Assembly (NCBI GenBank): GCA_965250205.1
Contig: CBDFNK010000019.1
Span: 1-64,000 of the forward strand
DNA length: 64,000 bases
Direction: 5' to 3'
From: JAHZKN01 sp965250205
Lineage (GTDB): Bacteria > Pseudomonadota > Alphaproteobacteria > Rhizobiales > Hyphomicrobiaceae
This document shows positions 49,656 through 59,436 of the stretch, one piece after another (the first letter of the stretch is position 1; each line of letters opens with the position of its first letter). The translations under genes and the position numbers were made by a program. The notes under the pieces are model-generated. The model was not told the origin of the DNA and made no database searches. It saw nothing but the letters and a program-made list of their open reading frames with translations.

Positions 49656-51005
49656 TTAGTGCAGTTTTACGTGCGGCTCTGTACGCCTGTTGAGTGTTCG
49701 TGAAAGGGTGTCAAGAAACACCTTCCAAAAGCCGTGCAGGGCCCACTCATGCATTTTGTAGAGTGAGCGATACATCATCTTGGCGACAAAGCCTTCGATC
49801 AGCATTTTGCGTCCGGTCACGAAGCCCATCAAAGTGCCGACCGTTGAATGGTGGCCGAGGGACACCAAGCTACCAAAGTCGCGATACTTAAACGGCTTCA
49901 TGGGTTGGCCATTCAGTCTGTTGCGCAGATGTTTGACGAGATGTGAGGATTGTTGATGGGCGGCTTGCGCGCGCGGTGGAATTGGATGCTCTTCCCCATC
50001 GGGGACCAGCCAACAGCAATCGCCAAAAGCAAACACATCATCATCAATTGTTGTCTGCAACGTTTCTCGGACAACCAGCTGACCAGACTTGCTGGCTTCC
50101 AAGCCGTCTAAATCGCGCAAAATATTGGGGCCTTTTACGCCGGCGGCCCAGACAACCAACTCAGAGTCGACAAAATCCCCAGTTTTTAATTGGACACCCT
50201 TTTCGTTTACTTCAGTGACAAAAGATTTGGTGCGAATATCAACGCCGAGTTTTTCAAGAATTTCTGTCGTTGCTTTTGAAATGCGTTCAGGTAGCGCAGG
50301 CAAAATGCGATCTGTGGCCTCAAGAAGTATAATCTTGATATCTTTTTCCGGGTCAATGGAATCCAGGCCATAGGCCACCAAACCACGAATGGTGCCATGG
50401 AGTTCGGCTGAGAGTTCGGTCCCGGTTGCGCCAGCGCCAATAATAGCAACATTCAACTGACCGGGTCCGACAGGCCCCTCTTGTGCATAAGCTCTCACGC
50501 AGGCGTTGAGCATGCGCGTGTTAAACCGCTCTGCTTGTTCTGGTGTATCGAGCATGATGGCGTGGTCTTGTACGCCAAGTGTGCCAAAGTCGTGCGAGGT
50601 GGAGCCAATCGCCAGCACCAGCGTATCGTACTCAATCCAGCGATCTGGCGTAACTTCGCGGCCTTCATCATCATACGTAGCAGATAGGCGAATGCGCTTA
50701 TGTGCGCGATCAAGACCACTCAGTTCACCCCAACGGAATTTGAAACTATGCCAGTGGCCTTGCGCCATGTACTCAATTTTGTGGCGGTCAACTTCCATGC
50801 TGCCTGCAGCGATTTCGTGTAGCAGTGGTTTCCAGATGTGGGTGCGGGAGCGATCAACGAGCGTGATCTGCGCCTTTTTTTTACGTCCCAGTTTGTTGCC
50901 GAGCTGCGTTGCTAGCTCCAAACCACCAGCACCACCGCCGACGATGACGATATGGTGTAGGTCCGATTTTTCAAGGATCATGGATTTAGGGGATGCCGAG
51001 GCCAT
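49656..51005 (-). CDS. type II NADH dehydrogenase / FAD-dependent oxidoreductase
   Basis: This 449-residue flavoprotein is likely an alternative NADH:quinone oxidoreductase (NDH-2) at the inner membrane. The FAD motif is VIVGGGAGGLELATQLGNKL and the NADH motif is AIIGAGATGTELSAELHGTI. It also has DTLVLAIGSTSHDFG and VFAFGDCCWLVPDGEEHPIP followed by PPRAQAAHQQ. The C-terminus (HEWALHGFWKVFLDTLSRTL) is an amphipathic membrane anchor as in NDH-2. No proton-pumping subunits are present. A rhodoquinone or other acceptor cannot be excluded. Confidence 0.88.
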   Translation of the reverse strand: MASASPKSMILEKSDLHHIVIVGGGAGGLELATQLGNKLGRKKKAQITLVDRSRTHIWKPLLHEIAAGSMEVDRHKIEYMAQGHWHSFKFRWGELSGLDRAHKRIRLSATYDDEGREVTPDRWIEYDTLVLAIGSTSHDFGTLGVQDHAIMLDTPEQAERFNTRMLNACVRAYAQEGPVGPGQLNVAIIGAGATGTELSAELHGTIRGLVAYGLDSIDPEKDIKIILLEATDRILPALPERISKATTEILEKLGVDIRTKSFVTEVNEKGVQLKTGDFVDSELVVWAAGVKGPNILRDLDGLEASKSGQLVVRETLQTTIDDDVFAFGDCCWLVPDGEEHPIPPRAQAAHQQSSHLVKHLRNRLNGQPMKPFKYRDFGSLVSLGHHSTVGTLMGFVTGRKMLIEGFVAKMMYRSLYKMHEWALHGFWKVFLDTLSRTLNRRTEPHVKLH

Positions 51006-51144
51006 AATTTGGAAGTTCTCCAGCTAATCGCCGATAAAGGTTGCAATGCTTATAGCGCTTTCAAGCTCATGCGGCGAGGGTGACAATGTCACAAGTCGTT
51101 TGTGTAAATAGATCGGTGTGGTTGATGGATTAAAGGCCAGATAG

Positions 51145-53580
51145 CTAGCCGCGTATAACGCCGCCCGTTGCTTTTTTGACTTGGGCAATGATGGCGTCGC
51201 TTACCGCCTCAATGGCTTTGTCATTTAGGGTTTCATCTTGCGGCTGCAGCGTCACTTCGATTGCGACAGATTTTTTGTTGTCTGCGCCGAGATCACCGCC
51301 CTCAAAAACATCGAACACGTTGATATTTGAAATCAACTTTTTGTCTGCTTTTTCCGCCGCCCGCAAAATCGATGCTGCGTCGATTGTGGCATCAACAACA
51401 AATGCAAAATCGCGGCGCACCGGCAGAAGATCGCTGGCAGGTAGAGCTGGTTTGGCTCGGCCTGTTTTCTTTTTCTCTGGCGGCAGGTTGTCTATGAAGA
51501 TTTCAAAGGTAGCCACGGGCCCATCAAGGCCATAGAGGGTGCATGTAGCCGGATGTACCTCGCCGAAATGAGCCAGCACGCGCTTCGGCCCAAGGCGCAC
51601 AGTGCCTGATCGGCCTGGGTGATACCAACTTGGCGCATCGCGGGTGATTTGTGCTTTTTCAATATCCACGCCCATGGCGAAAAGCGCTGCGCCCAAGTCG
51701 GCCTTGGCATCAAATAGATCCACCGGCTGTGCGGCGGCGTGCCAATTGCGACCAGCGCCGATCAACGTTTCAGCACCACCGCGTGCGCCTGCAGCAATCA
51801 GGTGTTGTCCATCAGCTGCGGCGCTGGAATAGGTTTGGCCTAATTCAAACAACGCGGCATCTTGAAAGCCACGGTTTTGATTGCGATGCAAAGCCGCCAG
51901 CAAGCCAGGCACCAGACTTGGACGCATGGTCGACAGTTCGACTGATATGGGATTGGCCAACTGCAGCTCATCTTGGCCACCAGCAAAGTGCTCTGCTTCA
52001 TTTTGTGGGATGAACGACCAGGTCACGCATTCCACAAGACCACGGCTGGCGAGTACGCGGCGGGCAAGTCGCGTGCGTTTCTGATTTTCGGTGAGAACAG
52101 GTTGGGCAACACCGTGAACGCGCGGCAATGGCGTTGCTGGAATTTTGTCGAGACCAACAATGCGAACCACGTCTTCAACCAAGTCAGCGGGCCCGTGAAT
52201 ATCTGGCCGCCACGACGGGACGGAAACGTTCAGCGCGTCACCTTTGCCATCAATTTCGCAGCCAAGCGCTTTAAGAATGGTTTTAGTATCCTTGGTCGTG
52301 ACCGCAACGCCTGTCAGTTGCTCAACACGTTTCGGATTAAAGGCAATCGTTTTGGCGGTATCGGGTACGTTGCCTGCAACAGTTGCCGTTGATGGGCTGC
52401 CGCCTGTGAGCTCCAAGATCCAGTGTGTTGCTAGATCAAGACCGGGCATTACAGAAGCCGGGTCAACACCGCGTTCAAAACGATAGCGGGCATCTGTAAT
52501 GAGACCCGTTGCCCGCCCCGTTGCAGCGGTTCGCGTCGGGCTGAACCAGGCACTTTCGATGAGCACGTTTTGGGTGCCTTCGGTAGCAGAAGAGCTTTCG
52601 CCGCCAATCACGCCACCAAGTCCCAACGGTCCGTTGTCGTCGGCGATGACACACATCGCGTCATTGACCTCGTAGGTGTTGCCATCGAGGGCCGAAAAGT
52701 TTTCACCCTTTTTGCCAAGCCTAGCGTGGACTGTTCCTTTGAGTTTATCGGCATCATAGACATGTAATGGACGACCGCGGTCATGGGCAACATAATTGGT
52801 GACATCGACCAGGGCATTGATCGGGCGCAGACCAACTGCGCGCAGGCGCGCTTGTATCCAATCTGGGGAGGATGTGTTTTTAACACCTGTCACCATGCGA
52901 CCAGCAAAGACAGGACATGCATCTTTGGTTTTCGCGTCAAACTCAAGAGCGATTTTGATTGGCGAGGCGTCATTACCCTCAACCTTGCCAATCTTTGGTT
53001 CTGGTTTCAGAGTCCCCAGGCCCGCTGCTGCAAGATCGCGCGCAATGCCACGAACGCCAGTGCAATCAGGTCTATTCGGTGTAATGGCGACATCAATCAC
53101 TGGATCATTCAGGCCAACGATGTCGATGTACGGTTGGCCAACGTGTTTCGCCATTTCATCCGGCAAATCGATGATGCCATCAGCTTCGTCAGATAGTTGC
53201 AATTCAGCGTCCGAACACATCATGCCGTTCGATGTGACGCCGCGCACAGCGCGCTTCACGAGCGTGACATCGATACCTGGAACATAGGTGCCAATAGGTG
53301 CAAATACGCCGAGCATGCCTGCGCGGGCGTTGGGTGCGCCGCAGACCACTTCAAGCGTTGGCTTTCCAGGCTTGATTTCAACTTGAACGATTTGCAGTCG
53401 GTCCGCATCTGGGTGCGGTTTGGCTTCGGTGATCCGCGCAATCGTAAACGCGCCTAAGGTTTGCCCTAGATCTTCTACGCCTTCAACTTCAAGGCCGATA
53501 GCTGATAGCGTGGTGAGAAGCGTGTCGAGGGGAGCCTCGGTCTCTAGATGATCTTTCAGCCATGACAGCGTGAATTTCAT
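51145..53580 (-). CDS. pheT: phenylalanine-tRNA ligase beta subunit
   Basis: PheT is the large subunit of the alpha2beta2 phenylalanyl-tRNA synthetase. It has 811 residues: an N-terminal tRNA-binding domain (KPHPDADRLQIVQVEIKPGK, EVVCGAPNARAGM), B3/B4 editing domain, the B5 domain, the catalytic-like region and a C-terminal anticodon-binding domain (LPVRRDFAFVVDATIDA). It follows pheS in the usual order, 63 bases downstream. Intact. Confidence 0.95.
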   Translation of the reverse strand: MKFTLSWLKDHLETEAPLDTLLTTLSAIGLEVEGVEDLGQTLGAFTIARITEAKPHPDADRLQIVQVEIKPGKPTLEVVCGAPNARAGMLGVFAPIGTYVPGIDVTLVKRAVRGVTSNGMMCSDAELQLSDEADGIIDLPDEMAKHVGQPYIDIVGLNDPVIDVAITPNRPDCTGVRGIARDLAAAGLGTLKPEPKIGKVEGNDASPIKIALEFDAKTKDACPVFAGRMVTGVKNTSSPDWIQARLRAVGLRPINALVDVTNYVAHDRGRPLHVYDADKLKGTVHARLGKKGENFSALDGNTYEVNDAMCVIADDNGPLGLGGVIGGESSSATEGTQNVLIESAWFSPTRTAATGRATGLITDARYRFERGVDPASVMPGLDLATHWILELTGGSPSTATVAGNVPDTAKTIAFNPKRVEQLTGVAVTTKDTKTILKALGCEIDGKGDALNVSVPSWRPDIHGPADLVEDVVRIVGLDKIPATPLPRVHGVAQPVLTENQKRTRLARRVLASRGLVECVTWSFIPQNEAEHFAGGQDELQLANPISVELSTMRPSLVPGLLAALHRNQNRGFQDAALFELGQTYSSAAADGQHLIAAGARGGAETLIGAGRNWHAAAQPVDLFDAKADLGAALFAMGVDIEKAQITRDAPSWYHPGRSGTVRLGPKRVLAHFGEVHPATCTLYGLDGPVATFEIFIDNLPPEKKKTGRAKPALPASDLLPVRRDFAFVVDATIDAASILRAAEKADKKLISNINVFDVFEGGDLGADNKKSVAIEVTLQPQDETLNDKAIEAVSDAIIAQVKKATGGVIRG

Positions 53581-53643
53581 GTGCTCGATTGCTTTCTGCT
53601 TATTAGTGCGCGCCAGCTTGGTCTGATGCGGCTGCGCTCCAAA

Positions 53644-54726
53644 TTATCGGGACAGTCCACCGCCAAGTGTCGGTGTGTTCAGCATTGAGAATCCATAGTG
53701 GCGCAACCAGCGCAAATCAGCGGAGAAAAAGGCGCGCAAATCCGGGATGCCATATTTAAGCATGGTTATGCGATCAAGGCCCATGCCGAAGGCAAAACCT
53801 TGGTAGCGCTCCGGGTCGAGGCCGCAGTTGTTGAGCACATTTGGATGTACCATGCCGCACCCAAGCACTTCTAACCAGTCACCTGGTTTGCCAATCGCAC
53901 CGGCACCAATGTCCACTTCCATCGACGGTTCGGTGAATGGGAAGTGCGAGGCACGAAAGCGCATCTCGACGTCATCAACCTCAAAAAAGGCTTTGGCAAA
54001 TTCTTCCAAAACCCATTTGAGGTGTCCCATGTGGGTTGTCTCATCAATCACCAAGCCTTCAATCTGGTGAAACATGGGCGTGTGGGTTTGATCACTATCG
54101 CATCGGTAAACCCGGCCCGGCGCTATAATGCGAATGGGCGGTTTCGTGTTGAGCATTGTGCGAATTTGCACCGGACTTGTGTGGGTTCTCAACAGTTGCC
54201 GTGTGCCATCGGAACTCGGTGCGAAATAGAACGTGTCGTGATCTTGGCGCGCGGGGTGCTCATCAGGAATATTGAGTTTGGAAAAGTTGTAATCATCGCT
54301 TTCAATGTCTGGGCCTTCAGCAACGGCAAAACCCATGTCAGAGAATATTTCGATGCACTCATCAAGAACTTGTGAGACTGGGTGGATACGTCCACGTGCT
54401 TCGGGCCCGTCACGAATTGGCAAAGTTATATCGGCGCGTTCGGTCGCTAATTTTTCTGCAAGCGCTGCTGCTTCAAGTGCGCCCTTGCGTGCATCAAGCG
54501 CGTCCGTGACACGCGCTTTGACAGCGTTGACGGCCTGTCCAAATGCCTTGCGCTCATCAGGCTGCATGGCGCCAAGCTTTTGCATTTGAGTTGAGATGCT
54601 GCCCTTTTTGCCGATTGCTGCAACGCGTGCATTTTCGAGTGCTGCAAGATTTTCGGCCGCAGCGATGCTGGCCAGCACATCTTTCTCAAGAGCGTTGAGG
54701 TCAGCTGTTTGTGCTGAGGACGTCAT
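53644..54726 (-). CDS. pheS: phenylalanine-tRNA ligase alpha subunit
   Basis: PheS holds the class II catalytic core that charges tRNA-Phe. It has 360 residues: N-terminal coiled coil (ALEKDVLASIAAAENLAALE), then motif 1 (GRIHPVSQVLDECIEIFSDM), HPARQDHDTFYF, motif 2 (LLRTHTSPVQIRTM, PGRVYRCDSDQTHTPMFHQI) and motif 3 (FAFGMGLDRITMLKYGIPDL). The ATG at 54726 has GGAGG upstream at an acceptable distance, and an upstream in-frame ATG at 54753 is less likely. It follows the rpmI-rplT pair, the common arrangement. Confidence 0.95.
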   Translation of the reverse strand: MTSSAQTADLNALEKDVLASIAAAENLAALENARVAAIGKKGSISTQMQKLGAMQPDERKAFGQAVNAVKARVTDALDARKGALEAAALAEKLATERADITLPIRDGPEARGRIHPVSQVLDECIEIFSDMGFAVAEGPDIESDDYNFSKLNIPDEHPARQDHDTFYFAPSSDGTRQLLRTHTSPVQIRTMLNTKPPIRIIAPGRVYRCDSDQTHTPMFHQIEGLVIDETTHMGHLKWVLEEFAKAFFEVDDVEMRFRASHFPFTEPSMEVDIGAGAIGKPGDWLEVLGCGMVHPNVLNNCGLDPERYQGFAFGMGLDRITMLKYGIPDLRAFFSADLRWLRHYGFSMLNTPTLGGGLSR

Positions 54727-54905
54727 CCGGTAATCCAGCCTCCGCATGGCCAAGGGTCAAGAGCGCGCGCCTCAATAAAAGCCTGACAGCTCCCTTTGTC
54801 CTAATATAAATGACAGGTCAGCAGGAAGGCTCAACACGCCGTGCAGGGGTGCACTTGAGCCGATCATAGCCTGAGAAGACCCCATCGCCCAGGACACAAG
54901 TGATG

Positions 54906-55271
54906 TTAACTGGCAGCTTTCACAGCTTTTGCAGCCTGATCGACGAGTGCTTTGAAAGCTGCAGCGTCGTGGACTGCAATATCTGCCAGCACTTTGCGAT
55001 CGACATCAATGTTACATTTGTTGAGGCCGTCGATAAATCGACCGTAGGTCAGGCCATGCTCACGAGCGGCTGCGTTGATACGCTGAATCCACAAGGCGCG
55101 GAATGTACGTTTGCGCCGTTTGCGATCGCGGTAGGCATATTGCAGCGATTTCTCAACCGATTGCTTCGCTATGCGGATCGTATTTTTGCGGCGGCCATAA
55201 AAACCTTTGGCCTGACTGAGTACTTTTTTGTGTTTGGCGTGGGCAGTGACGCCACGTTTAACGCGAGCCAT
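54906..55271 (-). CDS. rplT: 50S ribosomal protein L20
   Basis: L20 is a primary rRNA-binding protein of the large subunit and an autoregulator of its own operon in many bacteria. It has 121 residues: ARVKRGVTAHAKHKKVLSQA, KGFYGRRKNTIRIAKQSVEK, RKRRKRTFRALWIQRINAAA and EHGLTYGRFIDGLNKCNIDV. It follows rpmI. Intact. Confidence 0.97.
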   Translation of the reverse strand: MARVKRGVTAHAKHKKVLSQAKGFYGRRKNTIRIAKQSVEKSLQYAYRDRKRRKRTFRALWIQRINAAAREHGLTYGRFIDGLNKCNIDVDRKVLADIAVHDAAAFKALVDQAAKAVKAAS

Positions 55272-55337
55272 GGGAGTTCCCCCAATTCAAGATAATGGTG
55301 TTAATTGATACGTAGTTTGATGTGCAGATGGCGCTAT

Positions 55338-55538
55338 TTAGCGCGCATACGGCATGTATTTTTTGACGATTTTGGCGTCAGCATCTGACAGCACCATCGT
55401 TCCACGAGCGTTGCGAATAAACTTCGCGTGGCGTTTGATCATGCCGTGGCGTTTGCCTGCGCCTGCTGCCATGACCTTGCCGGTCCCAGTGATCTTGAAG
55501 CGCTTTTTCGCGCCGCCTTTGGTCTTCATCTTGGGCAT
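55338..55538 (-). CDS. rpmI: 50S ribosomal protein L35
   Basis: L35 is a 66-residue basic ribosomal protein: PKMKTKGGAKKRFKITGTGK, AGKRHGMIKRHAKFIRNARG and KIVKKYMPYAR. The ATG at 55538 has AAAGGAAGAG just before it; a much longer upstream open frame has no family resemblance. The infC gene that usually leads this operon in other phyla is not here, which is normal for many Hyphomicrobiales. Confidence 0.96.
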   Translation of the reverse strand: MPKMKTKGGAKKRFKITGTGKVMAAGAGKRHGMIKRHAKFIRNARGTMVLSDADAKIVKKYMPYAR

Positions 55539-56026
55539 TTTGCTCTTCCTTTGTTGATCTTTGTTAGCCGATTGAGCCCCACCGCGCTGCACCACACAGT
55601 GTGGCACTTCGATGAGGGTTTTGGGCTGAAGACTGGGGTTTACGAATACGTAAAGCGATGCGCTAACCTGCCAGAAATTAAGCGAAAAAATCGCCACGGC
55701 ATGCCCTGCCGGGCGACTTGGAGCGGCGGTTATAAGGCCAGCCTGTCAGTTTTGCAACTGCTATTGGGGCAAAGAACCTGGGGCATAAAAGCCCGCTCAC
55801 ACCCGCATTTTCGTGCTAAAAGCGCGAAAATTTGATTGCCATTTTGGCCCCTTTTCCTTGCCCCAGCCCCGAAATAGCGCCATATATATACAGGCCGCAG
55901 TCGAACACGCTTTGGTTTCAGTCGGTCCCCAGTTCGCTGGTTTCTCCTATCACTCCAACGCGCGATTTGATCTTTAAAATGTAAATCGAGAGGGCGGGTT
56001 GGCTCCCGCGCGTATGGAGGCAATTT
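55539..56026. other. divergent intergenic region between rpmI and cspA
   Basis: This 488-base region carries the rpmI-rplT-pheST promoter on the left and the cspA promoter with a probable long leader on the right (cold-shock genes often have long leaders). An A/T run TATATATA occurs near 55880. No gene or known leader element is recognised. Confidence 0.45.
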
Positions 56027-56233
56027 ATGTCAAACGGTACAGTCAAATGGTTTAACGGCCAGAAGGGATATGGATTTATCCAACCAGATGAAGGCGGTGC
56101 GGACGTCTTTGTTCACATTTCGGCGGTTGAACAGGCTGGGTTACAATCCTTGCAAGAGGGTCAGAAGGTCACATTTGAGACAGAGCGTGGTCGCAACGGC
56201 AAGCTTGCGGCGATCAATCTGCGCCCGCTATAA
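56027..56233 (+). CDS. cspA: cold-shock protein (CspA family)
   Basis: This is a 68-residue single cold-shock domain, an RNA/ssDNA chaperone. The RNP1 motif is KGYGFIQPDEG and the RNP2 motif is VFVHISAVEQAGL; it starts MSNGTVKWFNGQKGY. GGAGG lies 7 bases before the ATG. A good terminator follows at 56258. Several paralogues are common in this order, so the symbol is nominal. Confidence 0.95.
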   Translation: MSNGTVKWFNGQKGYGFIQPDEGGADVFVHISAVEQAGLQSLQEGQKVTFETERGRNGKLAAINLRPL

Positions 56234-56257
56234 AGCAACTTTGTTGCATTCAATTCG

Positions 56258-56290
56258 ATAAGGGAGCAGCCTGTCTGCTCCCTTATTTCA
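56258..56290 (+). terminator. intrinsic terminator of cspA
   Basis: ATAAGGGAGCAG (56258-56269) pairs with CTGCTCCCTTAT (56275-56286) around CCTGT, followed by TTCAAT. It ends cspA before infA. Confidence 0.75.
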
Positions 56291-56347
56291 ATACAGGAGC
56301 TGACGTTTGCTGGCCAATCGGGCCAGTTGCGAAGCAAAAGGATTTGC

Positions 56348-56623
56348 ATGGCCAAAGAAGAGATGCTGGAGTTTGAAGGCGTGGTGGATGAGGTTCTGCC
56401 TGACGCCCGCTGTCGCGTGAAGCTCGACAATGGGCACGAGGTGATCGCGTACACGTCTGGGCGAATGAAAAAAAATCGCATTCGTATTCTGGCGGGAGAT
56501 CGCGTGACGGTCGAGATGACACCTTATGATTTGACAAAGGGGCGCATCAACTTCCGCCACAAAGATCCCAAATCAGCTCCACCGCCACCAGGTGGTTACG
56601 GCGGTGGCAATCGCCGCCGCTAG
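56348..56623 (+). CDS. infA: translation initiation factor IF-1 with a C-terminal extension
   Basis: IF-1 binds the ribosomal A site during initiation. Residues 1-71 follow the standard S1-like fold (AKEEMLEFEGVVDEVLPDAR, GRMKKNRIRILAGDRVTVEM, TPYDLTKGRINFR). About 19 more residues follow, Lys/Pro/Gly-rich and ending in arginines (DPKSAPPPPGGYGGGNRRR), beyond the usual 72-residue length. The ATG at 56348 has AAAAGG upstream. A bidirectional terminator follows. The extension resembles basic tails seen in some alphaproteobacterial IF-1. Confidence 0.94.
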   Translation: MAKEEMLEFEGVVDEVLPDARCRVKLDNGHEVIAYTSGRMKKNRIRILAGDRVTVEMTPYDLTKGRINFRHKDPKSAPPPPGGYGGGNRRR

Positions 56624-56680
56624 CGCTACCAGCGCGCGCGATTTGGCAACTTAGGTGTGTTGCCCAATACCATAAAAAAA

Positions 56681-56722
56681 ATGAAAGCGACTGCAGTGGT
56701 AAATTGCAGTCGCTTTTTTGGG
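56681..56722. terminator. bidirectional terminator between infA and the solute-binding gene
   Basis: AAAGCGACTGCA pairs with TGCAGTCGCTTT (12-base perfect stem) around a 9-base loop. T runs lie on both sides: TTTTTT after it on the plus strand and TTTTTTT on the minus strand. It ends both infA and the leftward solute-binding gene. Confidence 0.85.
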
Positions 56723-56750
56723 TCGCCACAGGTCTGCCTAAAGTAGTGTT

Positions 56751-57620
56751 TTAGTAAGCCTGAATTGGGAAATAACGCTGCACTAGTTCTTCAAGGCGCC
56801 CGCTTTGTTTGACCCGCGTCAGGGCTTCATTGAGCAGTAATCTCAATTTTGGATCTGCTTTATTGATGACGATAGAAAGACCGTTGCCAAAGAACTTTGG
56901 TTCGAAGTATGCCCCACCCCGGAATTCACAACAGCGCCGTGATAAAGTTCCGTTGAGCCAGAAGGCAAGACCTATACTGTCCCCGAACAAGGCATCGACC
57001 TTACCATCGCGTAATGCCTCGCGAGCGGCATCGTTGCTGTCAAACGGTACGATGCGGCTATCGCGGAAGAATATTTTTAAGAACCGTTTATGCGCGCTAT
57101 CCTTGGTGACGCCAATGCGCGAGCCGACAAGAGCGACCGGCGTGATGTTGCGCAGGGCGGACGTGCGGGCAAGGGCGAACCGCCCGGGTGTGTAGAAATA
57201 ACGATCCGTAAATTCAAAATTTGTTGCCGTTTGCTGGGTGATGGCATGGCCAGCAATGACGGCATCGGTATCGCCATTTTTCAATCCCTTTAACAGTTCC
57301 GCCCAATCGCGCACTCGGATATCGCAGGCAAGAGATAGATCCAGACAGACGGCGCGGGCCAGATCGATATTCAAGCCGACCAACACACCCTCATCGTCAT
57401 AGTAATTGAAGGGTGGGTAGTCACCGCTCGTTAGAAATCGCAACAGTACGCGTTTTTCAGAGTCGGTTGCACCATCTTGCGCTTGAGCGGTGGCCATCGC
57501 TTGAAGAACAGGAAAGTAGGATGGCGCGAACGATATCACGAGCAACGCCAGGAGGCAGCCTATTATCCGTTGCCTCCAACCCGTCGCGTGTACGGCTATT
57601 TGTCTTTTCTGTTTTCTCAC
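56751..57620 (-). CDS. periplasmic substrate-binding protein (family 3)
   Basis: This 289-residue exported protein has a signal peptide (RIIGCLLALLVISFAPSYFP, cleavage near AQAQ). The mature part is a family 3 solute-binding protein: RFLTSGDYPPFNYYDDEG, GLNIDLARAVCLDL, GLKNGDTDAVIAGHAITQQT, NFEFTDRYFYTPGRFALA and LLLNEALTRVKQSGRLEELV. Such proteins bind polar amino acids or small acids. No ABC permease or ATPase genes are next to it, so it may serve a distant transporter or be a sensor-type binding protein. A GTG start with CAGGAG upstream is used. Confidence 0.85.
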   Translation of the reverse strand: MRKQKRQIAVHATGWRQRIIGCLLALLVISFAPSYFPVLQAMATAQAQDGATDSEKRVLLRFLTSGDYPPFNYYDDEGVLVGLNIDLARAVCLDLSLACDIRVRDWAELLKGLKNGDTDAVIAGHAITQQTATNFEFTDRYFYTPGRFALARTSALRNITPVALVGSRIGVTKDSAHKRFLKIFFRDSRIVPFDSNDAAREALRDGKVDALFGDSIGLAFWLNGTLSRRCCEFRGGAYFEPKFFGNGLSIVINKADPKLRLLLNEALTRVKQSGRLEELVQRYFPIQAY

Positions 57621-57865
57621 TCTGGCTCCTGCTGGTGCTGAATGTGGGAGACTGGTGCTGTCTTAATTGGCTTCCACGCAAACGCAAAGTCCTGTTGTGC
57701 GAATTGACCGAATATTTCCCAAACCTGTCCCGATCAGTTTGGTGTCGACAGTAAGATGACCTATCGAACATGGAGAAGCTGTGGCAATGTCACCAATGCA
57801 CCTAGGCAAATTGAATTGAGGGGGAGCTTACCCCGTCAGTAACCTCAAAAAAGGGGGGAGGGAGG

Positions 57866-59335
57866 ATGCGTGTTGATTGCAGGGAGCGGCGACCGGGCGC
57901 GCGGTCCCTGGGGCGCAGGCACTCAGTCGGTCAAGATGAGAACTTCGCTTTATCCGCCGAATTTTCTGCCAATCGTCCACTGGTGCGTTGGCAACGGCTT
58001 GTGCTCATTTTGTTGTCGCTGGCATTGTGTCTTGGGGTGGCGACGGTTCCAGGCACAACATTGTCGATTTTTCTGGCGGTCCTCGCACTGCCCTTTCTTT
58101 GCGTCGTTCTTTTAAGGGCAGGCGCGCTGATTTTTTTATTGGCACGCGTGCAGACTTCAAAAGGGGTGCCGCCGCTCTTAGATCATACCTTGCCATATTA
58201 TTCGGTTCTCGTCCCGCTTTATGAAGAAGCCGAGATTGTTCCAGATCTAATTGAAGCTCTAAAAGAGCTCGACTATCCAACCGAAAAACTGGATATCCAA
58301 TTGATCGTTGAGAGTGCCGATCCAAAAACGTACGCCGCGGTGTTTGAAGTCGATCTTCCAGATCATATGCGCGTTCATGTCGTAGCGACGTCAGCGCCGC
58401 AAACCAAGCCGCACGCGCTCAATCATGCGCTCACGTTAGCCAAAGGTGACGTGGTTGTTGTCTACGATGCTGAAGATATGCCGGATGCCCAGCAGTTGAG
58501 GCAGGCCGCCACCCTTTTGGCAACGAATGAACGGATTGGTTGCGTGCAGGCGTGTCTTAATGTGTACAACCCAAGTGAAAGCTTTTTAACCCGTCAATTT
58601 ACCATCGAATATACAGCTTTGTTTGATTGCGTATTGCCTACGCTGCGTAAGCTTGGCTTTCCGGTACCGCTTGGCGGCACTTCCAATCATTTTCCACGAC
58701 AGGTTCTGGAAGAACTCGGTGGCTGGGACCCTTACAATGTCACAGAGGATGCGGATCTTGGCATCTGTTTGGCGCGCGCGGGCTACCAGGTCGAGATTTT
58801 GCGCTCGACCACTTGGGAAGAAGCGCCTGCAACTTTTCCGATATGGTTACGCCAGCGCACACGCTGGTTGAAGGGCTGGATGCAGACCTACCTGGTGCAC
58901 ATGCGCCGCCCCGCGCGTTTGCGCGATGAACTTGGTACGCGTGGTTTCTTTGGCTTGCAGGTCTTTATGGGCGGGGTTTTATTGTCCGTTTTGGTTCATC
59001 CTTGGTTTTATGTATTGGCCGCGCTCGACCTGTGGTCAGGTCAGGGTTTCATGAGTACGACGGCTTCGTCCGGATCGCTGCTTTGGGGGATCGCCGTTTT
59101 TAATCTTGTTGCGGGCTACGTCGCAGGCGTTGCGCTGGGCGTTGCCGCTGTCTCAGTGCGTGGTTGGATCGGCCTGGCGTTCAGTAGTATTTTCATGCCG
59201 ATTTACTGGTTATTAATCTCATTTGCCGCCTACCGCGGTCTTTGGCAGCTTCTACGCGCGCCCTTTTATTGGGAAAAAACAGCCCATCGCGCACGTGCAA
59301 AAGACGCGCCTGAGGCAATTCTCAATCGTGGTTAA
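57866..59335 (+). CDS. membrane glycosyltransferase family 2
   Basis: This 489-residue inner-membrane enzyme has two N-terminal helices, a GT2 domain (YYSVLVPLYEEAEIVPDLIE, VVVYDAEDMPDAQQLRQAAT with the DxD-type DAED, GYNVTEDADLGICLARAG-like TED motif, RQRTRWLKGWMQTYL as QxxRW) and four C-terminal helices. The set is typical of processive synthases that export a polysaccharide or lipid-linked glycan, like cellulose or similar glycan synthases. The ATG at 57866 follows GGGAGG. Product unknown. It is intact. Confidence 0.88.
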   Translation: MRVDCRERRPGARSLGRRHSVGQDENFALSAEFSANRPLVRWQRLVLILLSLALCLGVATVPGTTLSIFLAVLALPFLCVVLLRAGALIFLLARVQTSKGVPPLLDHTLPYYSVLVPLYEEAEIVPDLIEALKELDYPTEKLDIQLIVESADPKTYAAVFEVDLPDHMRVHVVATSAPQTKPHALNHALTLAKGDVVVVYDAEDMPDAQQLRQAATLLATNERIGCVQACLNVYNPSESFLTRQFTIEYTALFDCVLPTLRKLGFPVPLGGTSNHFPRQVLEELGGWDPYNVTEDADLGICLARAGYQVEILRSTTWEEAPATFPIWLRQRTRWLKGWMQTYLVHMRRPARLRDELGTRGFFGLQVFMGGVLLSVLVHPWFYVLAALDLWSGQGFMSTTASSGSLLWGIAVFNLVAGYVAGVALGVAAVSVRGWIGLAFSSIFMPIYWLLISFAAYRGLWQLLRAPFYWEKTAHRARAKDAPEAILNRG

Positions 59336-59436
59336 AGAAGTTATTAACGTTGTCCCGCTTTAATACATGGAACGCCACTTCAGGTTGAGGTGGCCACGTC
59401 GGTGTGATCCGTCGTGCTTGTTGAAAGGTGCGTTCC

